A stretch of 64,000 nt of DNA from Thioalkalivibrio sulfidiphilus (GCF_000377945.1 NZ_KB898927.1:1-64000); one strand, 5' to 3'. Counted from the stretch's first letter, positions 1-9,332 are shown. Notes: generated by a model from the letters alone, not told the origin. Numbers and translations: made by a program.

Positions 1-66
1 GTCCTCGAACCGGATATCGGGAATGCGATGGGTCTTGCGATGAACGGCGGCTCTGCTACACTTCAT
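1..66 (-). CDS. N-terminal 22 residues of an IS transposase (partial)
   Basis: The minus strand reads from an ATG at position 66 and runs open off the left edge of the window. The 22 residues are basic (MKCSRAAVHRK...) and end in IPDIRFED. That ending resembles the start of transposases I associate with the IS1380 group, where an RFED/RFEE-Q-L-T-S-F segment is common. Only the start is visible, so the family is a guess. The adjacent non-coding stretch and the AT-rich end at about 287 fit an IS boundary. Confidence 0.45.
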   Translation of the reverse strand, partial: MKCSRAAVHRKTHRIPDIRFED

Positions 67-287
67 CCAGACGGTCTCCGTTGGTTTTGTTGGACGGTGT
101 GGTGCCACCAATTCTACCAACTTCGAGACCGTTTTTTTATGCGTGCAAGCCATCTTCTCGCACCGATTTAGGCCGTTTTCTGGACTTCACATTTGGTGAG
201 GTCCAGCAACAGCCGTGCAACAGGCAGGTCGTACCGTATATAAGCCGTTTTCTTGTAAAACCGTGCCGGATTTATGCAACTGTCGGG
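1..287 (-). mobile_element. End of an insertion sequence, probably IS1380-like
   Basis: It contains the partial transposase start (1-66), about 220 bases of non-coding sequence and a putative terminal repeat near 265-287 whose outer side is GGG at 285-287. The sequence immediately outside (288 onward) is the interior of a hairpin repeat arm found elsewhere in the window, so the boundary is set by where that repeat begins. The other IS end and any target duplication lie outside the window. Small reading frames inside this stretch look spurious. Confidence 0.45.
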
Positions 288-346
288 TTTACATGATGGA
301 CATGATTAAAGAACTAAAAATCCTGTCAATCATGTAAATCCTGTCC
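288..346. repeat. Hairpin repeat, 9-nt-period family (ACAGGATT type), interrupted by the IS
   Basis: The right arm (319-346) is made of 9-nt units such as AATCCTGTC and AATCATGTA. The left arm (288-307) is its near-complement, but the outermost part of the left arm is missing because the IS end abuts it. The same family occurs at 35405-35641 and 42515-42588 with complete arms. Confidence 0.75.
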
Positions 347-377
347 GTGGTTTTCATTGTCTATGGGGCGAAGTTGA

Positions 378-716
378 TCAGAGTTTGGCGTAGACGTCCG
401 GGTCGAATCCCACCAGCACCTGCTTGCCGTGTTCCACCACCGGGCGCTTGATGAGGGTGGGGTGTTCCAGCATCAGGGCGGCGGCGCGTTTTTCGTCGAT
501 GCCTTCGCGCACCGCTTCCGGCAGCTTGCGCCAGGTGGTGCCGCGGCGGTTGAGCAGGGTCTCCCAGCCCACGGCCTTGATCCAGGCGTCGATCTGTTTC
601 GCCTCCAGGCCGTCGGCACGGAAGTCGTGGAAGCGGTACTCGACGCCGTGTGCTTCCAGCCACTTGCGGGCCTTCTTCACGGTGTCGCAGTTCTTGATGC
701 CGTAGAGCGTGGTCAT
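378..716 (-). CDS. ArsC/Spx-family thioredoxin-fold reductase (YffB-like)
   Basis: This 112-residue protein begins MTTLYGIKNCDTVKKAR. It has the single redox cysteine of the ArsC/YffB family at position 10 (NCDTV), followed by the usual WL..HG...F.DFR segment and a central LLNRRGTTWR loop. The length is normal for YffB. The cellular role of YffB-type proteins is not settled; true arsenate reductase activity is less likely given the context. The gene precedes dapD on the same strand, as in pseudomonads, where an arsC-like gene sits between dapC and dapD. In E. coli yffB neighbours dapE. Confidence 0.8.
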   Translation of the reverse strand: MTTLYGIKNCDTVKKARKWLEAHGVEYRFHDFRADGLEAKQIDAWIKAVGWETLLNRRGTTWRKLPEAVREGIDEKRAAALMLEHPTLIKRPVVEHGKQVLVGFDPDVYAKL

Positions 717-734
717 GGTTGATCAAAATACCTG

Positions 735-808
735 CCGCAGAGGCGCGGAGGCTCAGAGCAAAAGATTGCGAACTATTTTTTTGTCTCTGCGCCTCCGCGT
801 CTCTGCGG
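735..808. repeat. Hairpin repeat, 8-nt-period family (GCAGAG variant)
   Basis: The left arm reads as 8-nt units CCGCAGAG, GCGCGGAG, GCTCAGAG. The right arm (785-808) is its complement with few mismatches, and an AT-rich loop separates them. It fills most of the gap between the arsC-like gene start and the dapD end. It is a diverged relative of the GCAAAG hairpins at 24.8, 37.0, 38.1, 38.7, 41.0, 46.8 and 49.2 kb. Confidence 0.75.
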
Positions 809-849
809 CGGAAGTGGTCCTAAGAAGTGGTCTCAAGCGGGAGCGGCCT

Positions 850-1671
850 TCAGATATCCCGCAGCAGTTCGTTGATGCCCACCTTGGAGCGGGTCTTCTC
901 GTCCACCTTCTTGACGATCACTGCGCAGTACAGGCTGTACTTGCCATCCTTGGAGGGCAGGTTGCCGGAGACCACCACGGAGCCGGCGGGCACGCGGCCG
1001 TAGAGGATCTCGTCCTTCTCGCGGTCGTAGATGCGGGTGCTCTGGCCGATGTACACGCCCATGGAGATCACCGAACCCTCTTCCACGATCACGCCTTCCA
1101 CCACCTCGGAGCGGGCGCCGATGAAGCAGTTGTCCTCGATGATGGTGGGGGCGGCCTGCAGGGGCTCCAACACGCCGCCGATGCCCACGCCGCCGGACAG
1201 GTGCACGTTCTTGCCGATCTGGGCGCAGGAACCCACCGTGGCCCAGGTGTCCACCATGGTGCCGGAGTCCACGTAGGCGCCGATGTTCACGTAGGAGGGC
1301 ATGAGCACCACGCCGGGGGCGATGTAGGAGCCCTTGCGCGCGGTGGCCGGGGGCACGACGCGGGCGCCGCCCTCGCGGAAGTCGCGGGAGTTGGCGTCGG
1401 CCCACTTGGAGGGCACCTTGTCGTAGTAGTTGGTGAAGCCGCCCTTGATGAACTGGTTGTCGTGGATGCGGAAGGACAGCAGCACGGCCTTCTTCAGCCA
1501 GTCGTTGACGATCCACTCACCGTCCTTCTTCTCCGCCACCCGGGCGGTGCCCCGGTCCAGCATGTCGATGGCCTCCATGACGGCGTCCTTCACGTGGGTC
1601 TCCACGTTGCGCGGGGTAATGTCGGCGCGGCGCTCGAAGGCCTCGATGATGATCTCCTGAAGCTTGCTCAT
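850..1671 (-). CDS. dapD: 2,3,4,5-tetrahydropyridine-2,6-dicarboxylate N-succinyltransferase
   Basis: DapD transfers succinyl from succinyl-CoA to tetrahydrodipicolinate in the succinylase branch of lysine and diaminopimelate synthesis in the cytoplasm. The 273-residue length equals the family norm. The N-terminal helical part ([15 protein letters not shown]) is followed by a left-handed beta-helix of hexapeptide repeats at roughly residues 105-230 ([40 protein letters not shown]). The start at 1671 is the standard DapD start. It lies 43 bases downstream of dapC on the same strand, consistent with an operon. Confidence 0.95.
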   Translation of the reverse strand: MSKLQEIIIEAFERRADITPRNVETHVKDAVMEAIDMLDRGTARVAEKKDGEWIVNDWLKKAVLLSFRIHDNQFIKGGFTNYYDKVPSKWADANSRDFREGGARVVPPATARKGSYIAPGVVLMPSYVNIGAYVDSGTMVDTWATVGSCAQIGKNVHLSGGVGIGGVLEPLQAAPTIIEDNCFIGARSEVVEGVIVEEGSVISMGVYIGQSTRIYDREKDEILYGRVPAGSVVVSGNLPSKDGKYSLYCAVIVKKVDEKTRSKVGINELLRDI

Positions 1672-1714
1672 GGTGTGACTCCGTTGGGTCTGGAAATGGG
1701 TATGGAAATGAGTG

Positions 1715-2911
1715 TCAAAGGGATTCCACGAAGCGGCGGATGCGTCCGGCGGCCTCGATGCATTCGTCCAGGGGGGCCACCAGGGCCATGCGCACCCGGT
1801 CGCGGCCCGGGTTGCCGGCCTCGGTGTCCCGGGAGAGATAGCTGCCGGGCAGCACGGTGACGTTCTGCTGCGCGAAGAGCTCCCGTGCGAAGGTCTCGTC
1901 GTCCACCGGGGTCTCGGGCCAGAGGTAAAAGCCCGCGTCCGGGCGCGAGACCTTGAGCACGCCGCCGAGGATCTCCAGCATGGCGTCGAACTTCTGCGCG
2001 TACAGGCGGCGGTTCTCCTCCACGTGGGCCTCGTCGGCCCAGGCGGCGGTACTCGCCGCCTGGCTGGGCGGGGCCATGCTGCAGCCGTGGTAGGTGCGAT
2101 AGAGATGAAAGCGCTCCAGGATCTGCGCGTCGCCGGCCACGAAGCCGGAGCGCAGGCCGGGCACGTTGGAACGCTTGGACAGGCTGTGAAACACCACGCA
2201 GCGCCGGTAGTCGGTGTTGCCCATGCGCGCGGCGGCGCCCAGCAGGCCCGGGGGCGGGGTGGCGCCCGGGAAGTGGATCTCGGAATAGCACTCGTCGGCG
2301 GCGATCACGAAGTCGAAGCGCTCCGCCAGTTCGATGGCCTGGCGCAGGTGGGCCTCGTCCATCACCGCGCCGCTGGGGTTGCCGGGGTTGCACAGGTACA
2401 GGAGCTGGCAGCGATTCCAGACGGCATCCGGCACCGCGTCCAGATCCGGCAGGAAGCGGTTGTCCGCGCTCAGGTTCAGGAAATGGGGCTCGGCGCCCGC
2501 CAGCAGGGCCGCGCCCTCGTAGATCTGGTAGAAGGGGTTGGGCATCAGCACCAGCGGGTCGCGGTTGCGGTCCACCACGCACTGGGCGAAGGCGAACAGG
2601 GCCTCCCGGGTCCCGGTGACCGGCAGCACGTGGCGTGCCGCGTCCAGGCTGCCGGCGGGCAGGTCGAAGCGCCGGGTGGCCCAGGCGGCGATGGTCTCGC
2701 GCAGGGCGTCACCGCCCCGGGTGATGGGATAGTGGGCCAGTCCGTGCAGGTGGCTGGCCAGGGTCTCGGCGATGAAGCCCGGGGTGGGGTGCTTGGGTTC
2801 GCCGATGGACAGGGCGATGTGTTCCAGCTGCGCCGGTGGCGTGATGCCCGCCTTCAGCTCCGTGAGTTTCTGGAAGGGATAGGGCTGCAGACGGTCCAGA
2901 TCGGGATTCAT
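1715..2911 (-). CDS. dapC: Succinyldiaminopimelate transaminase
   Basis: This fold-type I PLP aminotransferase of 398 residues converts N-succinyl-2-amino-6-oxopimelate to succinyl-diaminopimelate, the step after DapD. The characteristic DapC start ([16 protein letters not shown]) is present. So are the [18 protein letters not shown] and [12 protein letters not shown] segments and the PLP-lysine segment [15 protein letters not shown] near residue 240. Order and spacing with dapD support co-transcription. A generic aspartate-family transaminase is the alternative, but the start motif and context argue for DapC. Confidence 0.92.
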   Translation of the reverse strand: MNPDLDRLQPYPFQKLTELKAGITPPAQLEHIALSIGEPKHPTPGFIAETLASHLHGLAHYPITRGGDALRETIAAWATRRFDLPAGSLDAARHVLPVTGTREALFAFAQCVVDRNRDPLVLMPNPFYQIYEGAALLAGAEPHFLNLSADNRFLPDLDAVPDAVWNRCQLLYLCNPGNPSGAVMDEAHLRQAIELAERFDFVIAADECYSEIHFPGATPPPGLLGAAARMGNTDYRRCVVFHSLSKRSNVPGLRSGFVAGDAQILERFHLYRTYHGCSMAPPSQAASTAAWADEAHVEENRRLYAQKFDAMLEILGGVLKVSRPDAGFYLWPETPVDDETFARELFAQQNVTVLPGSYLSRDTEAGNPGRDRVRMALVAPLDECIEAAGRIRRFVESL

Positions 2912-3038
2912 GGGCGCGCGGGTCGGGATTCAGGGAAGGGGGCGATTATACGCGAAGGGCGCCGGGCGTGCAGGCGCGCGGTCGGCGACGGTATGCTTGC
3001 GGGACACTCGCGCGTATAACCCTGCAAACGGTATCCCC

Positions 3039-3254
3039 ATGGGCCAGATCCTGCCAGCCATCACCCCACAGCAAGCGTCGTTCATCCGCGCCCAGCCCCT
3101 GTACTTCGTGGCCAGCGCGCCCCGGGCCGATGACGGCCACATCAACCTCTCGCCCAAGGGTCCCGAGGGGGTGCTGGACTATCAGCGGCGCAAGAATGCG
3201 CTCAGCATCGACGGTCAGCCCGCGCCCGGCATCGACACGGGGGAACAGCCATGA
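3039..3254 (+). pseudogene. Internally deleted PNPOx-like flavoprotein gene (71 codons left)
   Basis: The N-terminal half (ATPQQASFIRAQ-like helix, YFVASAPRADDGHINLSPKG) is the start of pyridoxamine 5'-phosphate oxidase-family proteins that are normally about 180-200 residues. The remainder (PEGVLDYQRRKNALSIDG) matches what I know as the extreme C-terminus of the same family. The two ends are joined in frame at a shared KG dipeptide, so the FMN-binding barrel core of roughly 115 residues is missing. The frame remains open and overlaps the next gene by ATGA, so a short peptide may still be translated. Enzyme function is very unlikely. Confidence 0.65.
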
Positions 3255-3625
3255 GCGGCCGTTTTCTCGGCATCCACCACGCCAGCCTGATCGTGGCCGA
3301 TACGGCGCGCGCGCTCGCCTTCTACCGGGACGTGCTGGGCCTGCCGGAGCTTGAGCGCCCCGATCTGCCGTTTCCCGGGGCGTGGCTCGGGGCGGGCGAT
3401 CAACAGATCCACCTGCTGGAGCTGCCCAATCCCGACCCGGTGGACGGCCGCCCCGAGCACGGCGGCCGGGACCGGCACGTGGCGTTCTCGGTTTTTGGTC
3501 TGGAGGCGATCAGGCAGCGGCTGGAGTCAGCGGGTGTGGCTTATACGATGAGCCGTTCCGGCAGGCCGGCGCTGTTTGTCAGGGACCCGGATGGCAATGC
3601 AATGGAGCTTATCGCAAGTGGCTAG
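3251..3625 (+). CDS. VOC (glyoxalase/bleomycin-resistance/dioxygenase) superfamily protein
   Basis: This 124-residue single-module VOC protein contains IHHASLIVADTARALAFYRD and DRHVAFSVFGLEAI, with a terminal FVRDPDGNAMELI. Metal-ligand candidates are H10, H53 or H74 and the final E of MELI. The substrate cannot be told from sequence; lactoylglutathione lyase-type or unknown small-molecule roles are possible. Its ATG overlaps the stop of the gutted upstream gene (ATGA). The last codons (AGT GGC TAG) lie inside the left arm of the hairpin repeat at 3617-3724, so the repeat supplies the stop codon. Confidence 0.8.
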   Translation: MSGRFLGIHHASLIVADTARALAFYRDVLGLPELERPDLPFPGAWLGAGDQQIHLLELPNPDPVDGRPEHGGRDRHVAFSVFGLEAIRQRLESAGVAYTMSRSGRPALFVRDPDGNAMELIASG

Positions 3626-3724
3626 TGGCAAGTCTCAAGTGGCAAGGGAAACCACTGTCTCCCAGAGGGAGAGGGGATCAGTTTGATGACTTTCCTTGCC
3701 ACTTGAGACTTGCCACTAGCCACT
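3617..3724. repeat. Hairpin repeat, 7-nt-period family (GTGGCAA type)
   Basis: The left arm 3617-3647 (units AGTGGCT, AGTGGCA, AGTCTCA, AGTGGCA) is exactly complementary to 3694-3724 across about 31 positions, with a loop of about 46 bases. It sits between two convergent genes. Both stop codons (TAG of the VOC gene and TAG of glnD) fall inside the arms, and both proteins end in Ser-Gly from the same repeat bases. A sister copy is at 44604-44740. Confidence 0.85.
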
Positions 3725-6424
3725 GCCTTCCAAGGCTTCCCGCAACGCCTTCTCGATCTCCCCCTGACGTTCCCGGTCCAGGATGGGGCGGTCTTCCAGG
3801 TCGGTGATGTAGAACACGTCGTCCGCCTGTTCGCCGGCGGTGGCGATCTTGGCGTTGTGCACCTTGATGCCGCAGCGGGTCAGCGTGGTGCCGATGCGCG
3901 ACAGCAGGCCGGGGCGGTCGCCGGTGGTGATGGCCAGGAGGGTGCGGTTGAAGTGCAGGCGATCGCCGAACTCGATACGGGTGGGCACGTTGAAGTGCTT
4001 GAGCCGGCGCGGGGTACTGCGCACCACGGCGGTGGGCGGCTGGTCCGGATTGCCGAGACGCTCGGTGAGCACCTGGGCGATCTCGTCCATGCGCAACGGG
4101 TCCATCACCGGGTGACCCTCGTCCTCCAGTACCAGGAAGGTGTCCAGGGTCTTGCCGCTGGGCGTGGTGATGATGCGCGCGTCCACGATGTCCAGGCCCA
4201 GCTGGGTGAGCGCCGTTGTGGTCAGCGCAAAGAGGTTGGGATGGTCCTCGGTGTAGAGGAAGATCTCGGTGCTGCCCCGGGCAGTCTCGCGGCGCACCCG
4301 CACCAGGGGACGGGCGTCCGGATCCGACTCCAGCACCGCCCGGGTGTGCCAGGCGATCTCGTCGGCGGAGTGGCGCAGGAAGTATTCGGGCTCGAACTCC
4401 TCCCAGAGCCTGAGACACGCGGCCTCGTCCATGCCCTGGTCCCGCAGCAGGCCGAGCGCCTGGGTCTGGGCCTCGTGGACCAGTTCTTCCTGGTCCGGCG
4501 GGTTGTCCAGGCCCCGGCGCAGCACCCGCTGGGTGGCGCCGTAGAGGGTGGACAGGAGGGAGTCCTTCCATGAATTCCACAGCTCCGGGTTGGTGCCGCG
4601 GATGTCGGCCACGGTGAGCAGGTAGAGGTAGTCCAGGCGGGTGCTGTTGCCCACCTGGGCCGCGAAGTCCTGCACCACGTCCGGGTCCGAGATGTCCTTG
4701 CGCTGGGCGGTCAGGGACATGAGCAGGTGGGCGCGCACCAGCCAGGCCACCAGGTTGGCGTCGTACTGGGACAGGCCGTGGTTGAGGCAGAACTCGCGGG
4801 CCTCCTCGGCCCCCAGCTCTGAATGATCCCCGCCCCGGCCCTTGGCGATGTCGTGGAACAGGCCGGCCAGATACAGCAGCTCGGGCTTGGGGATCCCCTT
4901 GAAGACGTGGCTGCAATGGGGCAGTTCGTCGGCCAGCTCGGGGACGGCGAAGCGGCGCAGGTTGCGGATCACGAACAGGGTGTGCTCGTCCACGGTGAAG
5001 GCGTGGAACAGGTCGTACTGCATGCGCCCGACGATCAGGCCGAAGGCGGGCAGGTAGGCGGCCAGTACGCCGTAGCGGTTCATGCGCCGCAGCTGGTGGG
5101 TCAGGCCCTGGGGCTGGCGCAGGATCTCCATGAACAGGCTGCGGCTGGCCAGGCTGGCGCGAAAGTCCTCGTCGATCAGGTGCCGGTGGGCGCGGATCTG
5201 GCGGATGGTGGCAGCGCGTACACCCTGCAGTTCCGGATGCTGTTCCAGCAGCAGGAAGATCTCCAGCAGGGCCTGGGGATGTTGCTCGAAGACCCGTTCG
5301 TGGACGGTCTCGATGTATCCGTGACGGGCCTGGAAGCGGCGGTTGATGGGTACGGGGGTGTCGTCACCCTTGCCTGGCAGCAGGGCCTCCCGGAAATGCT
5401 GCAGCAGCATCTCGTTGAGCCGCTCCAGTTCCATGACCGTGCGGAAGTACTGCTGCATGAACTGCTCCACCGCCAGGTTGTGATTCTGGTCGGTGAAGCC
5501 CAGCTGGTTGGCCAGGGCCCGCTGGTGGTCGAACAGCAGGCGGTCCTCCTTGCGCCCGGTGAGGGTGTGCAGGGCGAAGCGCACCCGCCACAGGAAGGTC
5601 TGGCCGTCCACCAGGTCCCGGTACTCGGCCTCGTTGAGGAAGTCCTGGGCCACCAGTTCGTGCAGGCTGCTGGCGCCGAAGTGGCGCTGGCTCACCCAGC
5701 CGATCATCTGGATGTCGCGCAGGCCGCCGGGGCTTTCCTTGAGGTTGGGTTCCAGGCGGTAGGCGGTGTCGCCGAAGCGGTGGTGGCGCATCTCCTGTTC
5801 GCGGAGCTTGGCGGCGAAGTATTCGGCGCTGGCCCAGGTGCGTTCGGGGGACATGGCCGCTGCAAGGCGCCCCATGAGTCCGTCGTCTCCGGCCAGAAGG
5901 CGGGCCTCCATGAGGTTGGTGGCCACGGTGATGTCGCGCGCCGCCTCCTCGGTGCACTCTTCCAGGCTGCGCACGCTGTGGCCCACCTGCAGGCCGATGT
6001 CCCAGAGGAAGGTGAGGAAGCGGCTGATGGCCTCGCCGGTCTCATCGGCCAGCGGGCCGTCGTGCAGCAGCAGCAGGTCTACGTCCGAGCCCGGGTGCAG
6101 CTCCCCGCGGCCGTAACCGCCCACGGCGATCAGGGCCATGTCCGGGCGGGCCTCCAGGCCGAAGCCCTCCCAGGCCAGGGCCAGGATGCGGTCGATGATG
6201 GCGGCCCGGCCGTGCACCAGTTCCACCACGCTGACCCCGGAGCGGAAGCCCGCCTCCAGGGTGCGCCGGGCGGCCTCCAGGCAGTCGCCGTAGGCCTTGA
6301 TGTCGGTCAGGTGGGCGCGCAGGGTGCGCTCGTGGTGCCCCCAGTCCAGGGGCAGGGCCACTGCGTCCGGCAGGGTGACCCAGTCGGTATGGCTGCGGGG
6401 TTCGACGGGGGAGGCAATGGCCAT
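3716..6424 (-). CDS. glnD: Bifunctional PII uridylyltransferase / uridylyl-removing enzyme
   Basis: GlnD is the glutamine sensor that uridylylates and deuridylylates PII proteins. The 902 residues match the family (about 890). The nucleotidyltransferase motif GGYGRGELHPGSDVDLLLL is at about 102-120. The HD-domain signature (AGLFHDIAKGRGGDHSELG) is near residue 530, and two C-terminal ACT domains follow (EIFLYTEDHPNLFALTTT and LLAITTGDRPGLLSRIG). An open frame continues upstream into map antisense; the ATG at 6424, five bases after the map stop, fits family length. The last two codons and stop lie in a hairpin repeat. Confidence 0.95.
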   Translation of the reverse strand: MAIASPVEPRSHTDWVTLPDAVALPLDWGHHERTLRAHLTDIKAYGDCLEAARRTLEAGFRSGVSVVELVHGRAAIIDRILALAWEGFGLEARPDMALIAVGGYGRGELHPGSDVDLLLLHDGPLADETGEAISRFLTFLWDIGLQVGHSVRSLEECTEEAARDITVATNLMEARLLAGDDGLMGRLAAAMSPERTWASAEYFAAKLREQEMRHHRFGDTAYRLEPNLKESPGGLRDIQMIGWVSQRHFGASSLHELVAQDFLNEAEYRDLVDGQTFLWRVRFALHTLTGRKEDRLLFDHQRALANQLGFTDQNHNLAVEQFMQQYFRTVMELERLNEMLLQHFREALLPGKGDDTPVPINRRFQARHGYIETVHERVFEQHPQALLEIFLLLEQHPELQGVRAATIRQIRAHRHLIDEDFRASLASRSLFMEILRQPQGLTHQLRRMNRYGVLAAYLPAFGLIVGRMQYDLFHAFTVDEHTLFVIRNLRRFAVPELADELPHCSHVFKGIPKPELLYLAGLFHDIAKGRGGDHSELGAEEAREFCLNHGLSQYDANLVAWLVRAHLLMSLTAQRKDISDPDVVQDFAAQVGNSTRLDYLYLLTVADIRGTNPELWNSWKDSLLSTLYGATQRVLRRGLDNPPDQEELVHEAQTQALGLLRDQGMDEAACLRLWEEFEPEYFLRHSADEIAWHTRAVLESDPDARPLVRVRRETARGSTEIFLYTEDHPNLFALTTTALTQLGLDIVDARIITTPSGKTLDTFLVLEDEGHPVMDPLRMDEIAQVLTERLGNPDQPPTAVVRSTPRRLKHFNVPTRIEFGDRLHFNRTLLAITTGDRPGLLSRIGTTLTRCGIKVHNAKIATAGEQADDVFYITDLEDRPILDRERQGEIEKALREALEGSG

Positions 6425-6429
6425 GATGC

Positions 6430-7206
6430 TTAGGCGGCCTGGTCCTTCTCTTCCTGTCGCAGGGTCAGCACCTCGTGTCCGTCTTCGGTGACCAGGATGG
6501 TGTGTTCCCACTGGGCGGAGAGGCTGTGGTCCTTGGTGACCACGGTCCAGCCGTCGGCCAGCAGGCGGGTGTGGCGCTTGCCCACGTTGACCATGGGCTC
6601 GATGGTGAAGGTCATGCCGGGCTTGAGTTCCATGCCCTTGCCGGGCTCGCCGTAGTGCAGTACCTGGGGGTCTTCGTGGAACACCTTGCCGATGCCGTGG
6701 CCGCAGTATTCCCGCACCACGCTGCAGTGCTGGGCCTCCACGTAGCTCTGGATGGCATGGCCGATGTCCCCGAGTCGTGCGCCGGGGCGCACCTGCTCGA
6801 TGCCAAGCCACAGGGCCTTGTGGGCTACCTCTACCACCCGTTTGGCACTCACCGATGGCTTGCCGATGAAGAACATGCGGCTGGTGTCGCCGTGATAGCC
6901 GTCCTTGATGACGGTGATGTCGATGTTGAGGATGTCGCCGTTCTTCAGGCGCTTGTCCCCGGGGATGCCGTGGCAGACCTGGTGGTTGATGGAGGTGCAG
7001 ATGGAGCGGGGAAAGCCCTTGTAATTCAGGGGGGCGGGCACTGCATCCAGGTCGTTGACGATGTAGTCGTGGCAGATCCGGTCCAGTTCGTCGGTGCTGA
7101 CGCCGGCCTGGACGTGGGGAATGATCATCTCCAGGACCTGGGCGGCCAGGCGGCCGGCCACGCGCATCTTGTCGATCTCTTCGGGGGTCTTGATGGTGAC
7201 GGCCAT
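6430..7206 (-). CDS. map: Methionine aminopeptidase type I
   Basis: Map removes the initiator methionine from nascent proteins. The pita-bread fold metal ligands are visible: D in LNIDITVIKDGYHGDTS (two Asp), H in CGHGIGKVFHEDPQV, and E in TFTIEPMVNVG and near EHTILVTEDG. From the ATG at 7206 (MAVTIKTPEEIDKMR) the protein has 258 residues. An upstream in-frame TTG at 7230 would add eight residues but is less typical. It is divergent from rpsB, the classic map/rpsB arrangement, and co-directional with glnD. Confidence 0.94.
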   Translation of the reverse strand: MAVTIKTPEEIDKMRVAGRLAAQVLEMIIPHVQAGVSTDELDRICHDYIVNDLDAVPAPLNYKGFPRSICTSINHQVCHGIPGDKRLKNGDILNIDITVIKDGYHGDTSRMFFIGKPSVSAKRVVEVAHKALWLGIEQVRPGARLGDIGHAIQSYVEAQHCSVVREYCGHGIGKVFHEDPQVLHYGEPGKGMELKPGMTFTIEPMVNVGKRHTRLLADGWTVVTKDHSLSAQWEHTILVTEDGHEVLTLRQEEKDQAA

Positions 7207-7291
7207 GGACGAGGGGTTTCCGGTCTTCAAAGCCCGGTAGAATGACAGGTTCGGTGCGGGGTGGTCAAAAGCCCGGAATTCCCCTGCGCGT

Positions 7292-7320
7292 TTGTTGTGA
7301 TCAGCCGATTATGGTATAAA
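7292..7320 (+). promoter_or_regulatory. Sigma-70 promoter for rpsB-tsf
   Basis: TTGTTG at 7292-7297 and TATAAA at 7315-7320 are separated by 17 bases. Transcription would start near 7327 and give an approximately 145-base leader before rpsB, like the long S2 leader of enterobacteria. Confidence 0.65.
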
Positions 7321-7378
7321 GCGCCCGCGTTCGGTGCAAACCCGGCCGGACGCACCAACAAATCCCTTGAAACCGCAC

Positions 7379-7439
7379 ATGCGCCGTCACATCCAGTCGG
7401 GTGCCCGTTGTGACAGACGGGTTTCTGGATGGGGCGCAT
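7379..7439 (+). promoter_or_regulatory. Structured leader hairpin upstream of rpsB (probable S2 autoregulatory element)
   Basis: Three stacked stems are visible: ATGCGCC 7379-7385 with GGCGCAT 7433-7439, CATCCAG 7390-7396 with CTGGATG 7425-7431, and CCCGT 7404-7408 with ACGGG 7417-7421. The structure ends 32 bases before the rpsB start. In E. coli the rpsB-tsf mRNA is repressed by S2 through a structured leader. The same role here is inference from position and structure. Confidence 0.5.
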
Positions 7440-7471
7440 GGAGGCTCAACCCAGACCACGGAGATATAGAT

Positions 7472-8299
7472 ATGTCCAGCGTGACCATGCGCCAGATGCT
7501 CGAGGCCGGTGTGCACTTCGGCCACCAGACCCGCTACTGGAACCCCAAGATGGCTCCCTTCATCTTCGGGGAGCGCAACAAGATCCACATCATCAACCTC
7601 GAACAGACCCTGCCCCTGTTCAACGATGCCATGAACTACCTGGGCAAGCTGGCCGGAAACGGCGGCAAGATCCTGTTCGTGGGCACCAAGCGTTCCGCCC
7701 GTGACACCATCGCGGAAGAGGCCCAGCGCTGCAAGATGCCCTATGTGAACCACCGCTGGCTGGGCGGCATGCTCACCAACTTCAAGACCGTGCGTGAATC
7801 CATCCGTCGGCTCAAGGACCTGGAGCTGATGCGCGAGGACGGCACCTTCAACCGTCTGAGCAAGAAAGAGGCCCTGATGCGCACCCGCGAGCTGGAGAAG
7901 CTCGAGCGCAGCCTGGGCGGCATCAAGGACATGAACGGCCTGCCCGACGCCATGTTTGTGATCGACGTGGGTTACGAGAAGATCGCCGTCAAGGAGGCCA
8001 ACAAGCTGGGCATCCCGGTGATCGCCGTGGTGGATACCAACAACTCCATCGAGGGTGTGGACTACGTGATCCCCGGCAACGATGACGCCATGCGCGCCAT
8101 TCAGCTGTACGTGTCCGCCGCCGCCGACGCCATCGTCAACGCCCAGATGACCAGCCGTGCCACTGCCGCCCCTGCCGGCGACGATGAGTTCGTGGAGGTC
8201 AAGGAAGGCGCCGAGGCGCCCAAGAAAAAGGCGACCGTGAAGAAGAAGGCCGCCCCGCGTGCCGCCTCCGGCGAGTCCGCCGAGGCCGCCGCGGAGTGA
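7472..8299 (+). CDS. rpsB: 30S ribosomal protein S2
   Basis: S2 binds 16S rRNA near the platform and is needed for S1 assembly. It has 275 residues from the ATG at 7472 ([20 protein letters not shown]). The S2 signatures are present ([20 protein letters not shown], and [20 protein letters not shown] with ...[11 protein letters not shown]). The C-terminal extension after about residue 230 is rich in Lys, Ala and Glu, somewhat longer than in E. coli. An in-frame extension reaches upstream to 7334 but runs through the leader hairpin, so the later ATG is chosen. Confidence 0.97.
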   Translation: MSSVTMRQMLEAGVHFGHQTRYWNPKMAPFIFGERNKIHIINLEQTLPLFNDAMNYLGKLAGNGGKILFVGTKRSARDTIAEEAQRCKMPYVNHRWLGGMLTNFKTVRESIRRLKDLELMREDGTFNRLSKKEALMRTRELEKLERSLGGIKDMNGLPDAMFVIDVGYEKIAVKEANKLGIPVIAVVDTNNSIEGVDYVIPGNDDAMRAIQLYVSAAADAIVNAQMTSRATAAPAGDDEFVEVKEGAEAPKKKATVKKKAAPRAASGESAEAAAE

Positions 8300-8304
8300 T
8301 GACC

Positions 8305-8324
8305 GGCCCGCCTCCGGGCGGGCC
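8305..8324 (+). terminator. Hairpin between rpsB and tsf (partial terminator/attenuator)
   Basis: GGCCCGCC 8305-8312 pairs perfectly with GGCGGGCC 8317-8324 over a 4-base loop, followed by GTTTCGTT. The T-tract is short and interrupted. It could partially terminate, lowering tsf relative to rpsB as described for E. coli. Confidence 0.55.
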
Positions 8325-8407
8325 GTTTCGTTCCAGAGCCGACTGATGCCGGGTGAACCGCCCGGGGTCACGTCCGATTCATACAGTACCGAATTCAGGA
8401 GTATCCC

Positions 8408-9289
<882 letters not shown>

Positions 9290-9300
9290 TCAGGAAGACC

Positions 9301-9332
9301 ACGGGGGCGCCAGACGGGGCCCCCGTTTTTTT
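9301..9332 (+). terminator. Rho-independent terminator after tsf
   Basis: ACGGGGGC 9301-9308 pairs with GCCCCCGT 9319-9326 and is followed by seven T residues (9326-9332). It ends the rpsB-tsf unit; pyrH starts 123 bases further on. Confidence 0.9.

Noticed and set aside
81-296. 71-codon reading frame near the left edge
   Set aside because: It lies in the non-coding end of the IS and has no family resemblance or ribosome-binding site.
4823-6433. 536-codon frame antisense to glnD
   Set aside because: High-GC shadow frame rich in His, Gln, Val and Ala; glnD is unmistakable on the other strand. The same applies to other long antisense frames over dapC, lpxB, dnaE, pyrG, eno, ygiQ, selO and the copper genes.
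6425-6811. GlnD extended N-terminus
   Set aside because: The upstream frame overlaps map antisense; starting at 6424 gives the normal family length and a 5-base gap to map.
8305-8324. Strong terminator ending rpsB transcription
   Set aside because: The stem is strong, but the T-tract is interrupted and tsf has no clear promoter of its own, so I call it an attenuator.
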